This document shows positions 5,623 through 6,982 of a stretch of 6,982 nucleotides of DNA, piece by piece. The notes beneath the pieces are model-generated. The model ran no database searches. It worked only from the letters and a program-made list of their open reading frames with translations, and was not told the DNA's origin. A program made the translations under genes and the position numbers. The first letter of the stretch is position 1, and every line of letters begins with the position of its first letter. This DNA is from Rhodobacter sp. Lineage in GTDB: Bacteria > Pseudomonadota > Alphaproteobacteria > Rhodobacterales > Rhodobacteraceae. The stretch spans positions 1 through 6,982 of the forward strand of contig DPZQ01000107.1 in the NCBI GenBank assembly GCA_003536295.1, in the 5' to 3' direction.

Positions 5623-6654
5623 CTATTCACTTGCTGATTGCAGATAAGCTAAAATTGCGTTGATATCTTCGCTTTTCTTGAGGCCGCCAAAGCTCATTTT
5701 TGTGCCTTTCATGAAGTCGCGTGGCTTTGTCAAAAAGGCTCCTAAAGTTTCATCATCCCAATGACGTCCCTCTTGTGCTGCAGCATTAAAGCCTTTTGAG
5801 TATTTAAAGCCATCAGCGCTACCCATCAAGCGACCTATTATCCCATTAAGTTGCGGGCCTGAACCATTTTTGGCGCCTGCGCCGATCTTGTGGCAAGCAG
5901 CGCATTTTTTATAAACTTTTGCACCTGCTGCGACCAGCTCAGGGTCTATGGCTGCTACCTCAGGCATTGTGCCAGGGGCCTCTTCTGGGGTGTCGGTGGC
6001 CGCCACTTCGATCACTGTAGTATCTGAGGGCGTGTCGGGCGTGACATCAAGCACGGTTGCACGCATGGTGATCTCGACCTTGTCCTTACAGCCGCTCATA
6101 CAAGGTTCACCGCGCCAGATCGCATATTCTGCTTGGTCGCGGTCATCCATGATAAAGCCGCTCACATTGAGCATTTCAACATCGGCGAAATTCTCATTTG
6201 AAAGGGTGAAATCCTCATCCACCATATAATTCGAATAAAGGATATAGGCGACGATAGCATAGACCTCATCGGGGGTGATGGTTTGCGCATTACCAAAAGG
6301 CATAGAGCGGTTGACATAATCCCACACGGTCGAAAGATAGGGCCAGTAAGATCCCACTGTTTTCACAGGGTCTTTGTTAGCCAAAGTGCCGTCTCCGCCC
6401 GCCAGTTTAGGCCAATTCCCAACGCCTTCGGCAAAATCACCGTGGCAAGCTGCGCATTTGTCGGCAAACACGGTTTCGCCTGTAAGCACATCACCACTAC
6501 CTGGAGGCAGGCCAATGCCACCTGGGCGCACGTCATGGTCCCATGCGGCCACTTCTTGGGGCAGTGCAGGGCGGCCCAGGCCATATTTTGATTGAGCCAT
6601 CAGAGGTGTAGCTGAAAGCACTAAAGCTGCAAGGATATTAAGATACTTCAACAT
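5623..6654 (-). CDS. soxD: SoxD, diheme cytochrome c subunit of sulfane dehydrogenase
   Basis: A 343-residue periplasmic cytochrome, the electron-accepting partner of SoxC in Sox(CD)2, which oxidises the sulfane sulfur bound to SoxY during thiosulfate oxidation. A Sec signal peptide ends after LMA (residue 20). The first heme site is C67AAC70H71, with a likely Met118 ligand in NRSMPFGN. The second is C251AAC254H255, with Met320 (or Met315) in MKGTKMSFGGL. Between the heme domains are a cysteine pair C184-MSG-C188 region (EPCMSGCKDKVEI) and a linker rich in Pro, Thr, Ala and Glu (about 205-235). The diheme layout, the cysteine-pair segment and the overlap with a SoxC-type gene identify it as SoxD. 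It is slightly shorter than the Paracoccus protein as I recall it. The ATG at 6654 overlaps the soxC end by 17 bases, with GAGGCGGA just ahead, so the two are likely translated together. Confidence 0.93.
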   Translation of the reverse strand: MLKYLNILAALVLSATPLMAQSKYGLGRPALPQEVAAWDHDVRPGGIGLPPGSGDVLTGETVFADKCAACHGDFAEGVGNWPKLAGGDGTLANKDPVKTVGSYWPYLSTVWDYVNRSMPFGNAQTITPDEVYAIVAYILYSNYMVDEDFTLSNENFADVEMLNVSGFIMDDRDQAEYAIWRGEPCMSGCKDKVEITMRATVLDVTPDTPSDTTVIEVAATDTPEEAPGTMPEVAAIDPELVAAGAKVYKKCAACHKIGAGAKNGSGPQLNGIIGRLMGSADGFKYSKGFNAAAQEGRHWDDETLGAFLTKPRDFMKGTKMSFGGLKKSEDINAILAYLQSASE

Positions 6655-6982
6655 TTTCCGCCTCGCCTTTTGCGTTTACATGCCATGTTTGAATGCAGTT
6701 ATTATGGTAGACCGAGTTTTCGCCCCGAATGGCGCGCAAAGCGTGTTTGGTGGGCTGGACATAGCCCGTCTCATCCATCGCGCGCGATTGCAGTAGCATC
6801 TCTTCACCGGTCCACTGGGTATCAAGATAAAAACGTGTTAGAGCCTTTGTGTCACCTTGTTTGCCCAAACGGGCTGTTTGCCATGTCACCCCGCCGTCGG
6901 TTGACACGTCAACGCGGGTGATTTGTCCATGGCCCGACCAAGCCAAGCCTGTGATCACTAATGGCCCATGACCATGGATGAT
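6638..6982 (-). CDS. soxC: SoxC, molybdenum sulfane dehydrogenase subunit (3' part only)
   Basis: The last 114 residues of SoxC, the molybdenum cofactor subunit of Sox(CD)2 in the periplasm. The frame is open to the right window edge, so the cofactor-binding domain and its cysteine are not visible. What is seen is the C-terminal Ig-like dimerisation domain of the sulfite oxidase family: ITGLAWSGHGQITRVDVSTDGGVTW near the start of the fragment, then RFYLDTQWTGEEMLLQSRAMDETGYVQPT, which are standard for this domain. The SAxDxxG-like segment appears here as SRAMDETGYVQPT, and a C-terminal YHNNCIQTWHV stretch follows. Identification as SoxC over a generic sulfite oxidase rests mainly on the directly overlapping soxD. 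The remaining sox genes are presumably upstream, to the right of the window. Confidence 0.92.
   Translation of the reverse strand: MIHGHGPLVITGLAWSGHGQITRVDVSTDGGVTWQTARLGKQGDTKALTRFYLDTQWTGEEMLLQSRAMDETGYVQPTKHALRAIRGENSVYHNNCIQTWHVNAKGEAENVEVS

Noticed and set aside
6283..6595. Several plus-strand ORFs and another minus-strand frame inside soxD
   Set aside because: They are alternative frames of a clearly identified diheme cytochrome with both heme motifs in the main frame.

Overview
The window is a compact, almost fully coding stretch of a bacterial chromosome. It most likely comes from a marine alphaproteobacterium of the Rhodobacterales/Roseobacter type. This is inferred from the combination of a TRAP transporter operon with sox genes of the SoxCD type and from protein style; no rRNA or other marker is present. 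Two unrelated transcription units are seen, with one single gene between them.

Left part (1-4068, + strand): a tightly packed five-gene catabolic operon, cut by the left window edge. Its order is the C-terminal third of a TRAP transporter large permease (DctM type), an amidase-signature hydrolase, a 55-residue two-helix membrane protein, a D-2-hydroxyacid dehydrogenase, and a ketopantoate-reductase-like Rossmann protein. The first four overlap one another by 4 to 11 bases, so translational coupling is likely. The fifth has its own strong ribosome binding site 38 bases further on. A clear rho-independent terminator (4091-4117) ends the unit. The set suggests uptake of an organic acid or amide, hydrolysis of an amide bond, then NAD(P)-linked redox steps. 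The substrate cannot be read from the sequence.

Middle (4173-5078, + strand): a metallo-beta-lactamase-fold hydrolase with a twin-arginine type export signal. It probably has its own promoter in the gap after the terminator. Its 3' end converges on the next unit with only 13 bases between the stop codons.

Right part (5093-6982, - strand): the distal end of a sox (thiosulfate/sulfur oxidation) operon, read right to left. It holds the C-terminal part of SoxC (molybdenum sulfane dehydrogenase subunit, cut by the right edge), the diheme cytochrome SoxD overlapping it by 17 bases, and a small exported DUF302-like protein. Between soxD and the DUF302-like gene lies a 95-base gap with a perfect 8-bp hairpin, a 10-bp palindrome and three 7-bp tandem repeats. 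The DUF302-like gene carries a 10-base homopolymer in its signal-peptide region.

The least described items are the 55-residue membrane protein embedded in the catabolic operon, the atypical ketopantoate-reductase-like enzyme, and the possible link of the DUF302-like and Tat-exported hydrolase proteins to Sox sulfur oxidation. I found no CRISPR array, tRNA, rRNA, insertion sequence or phage gene.
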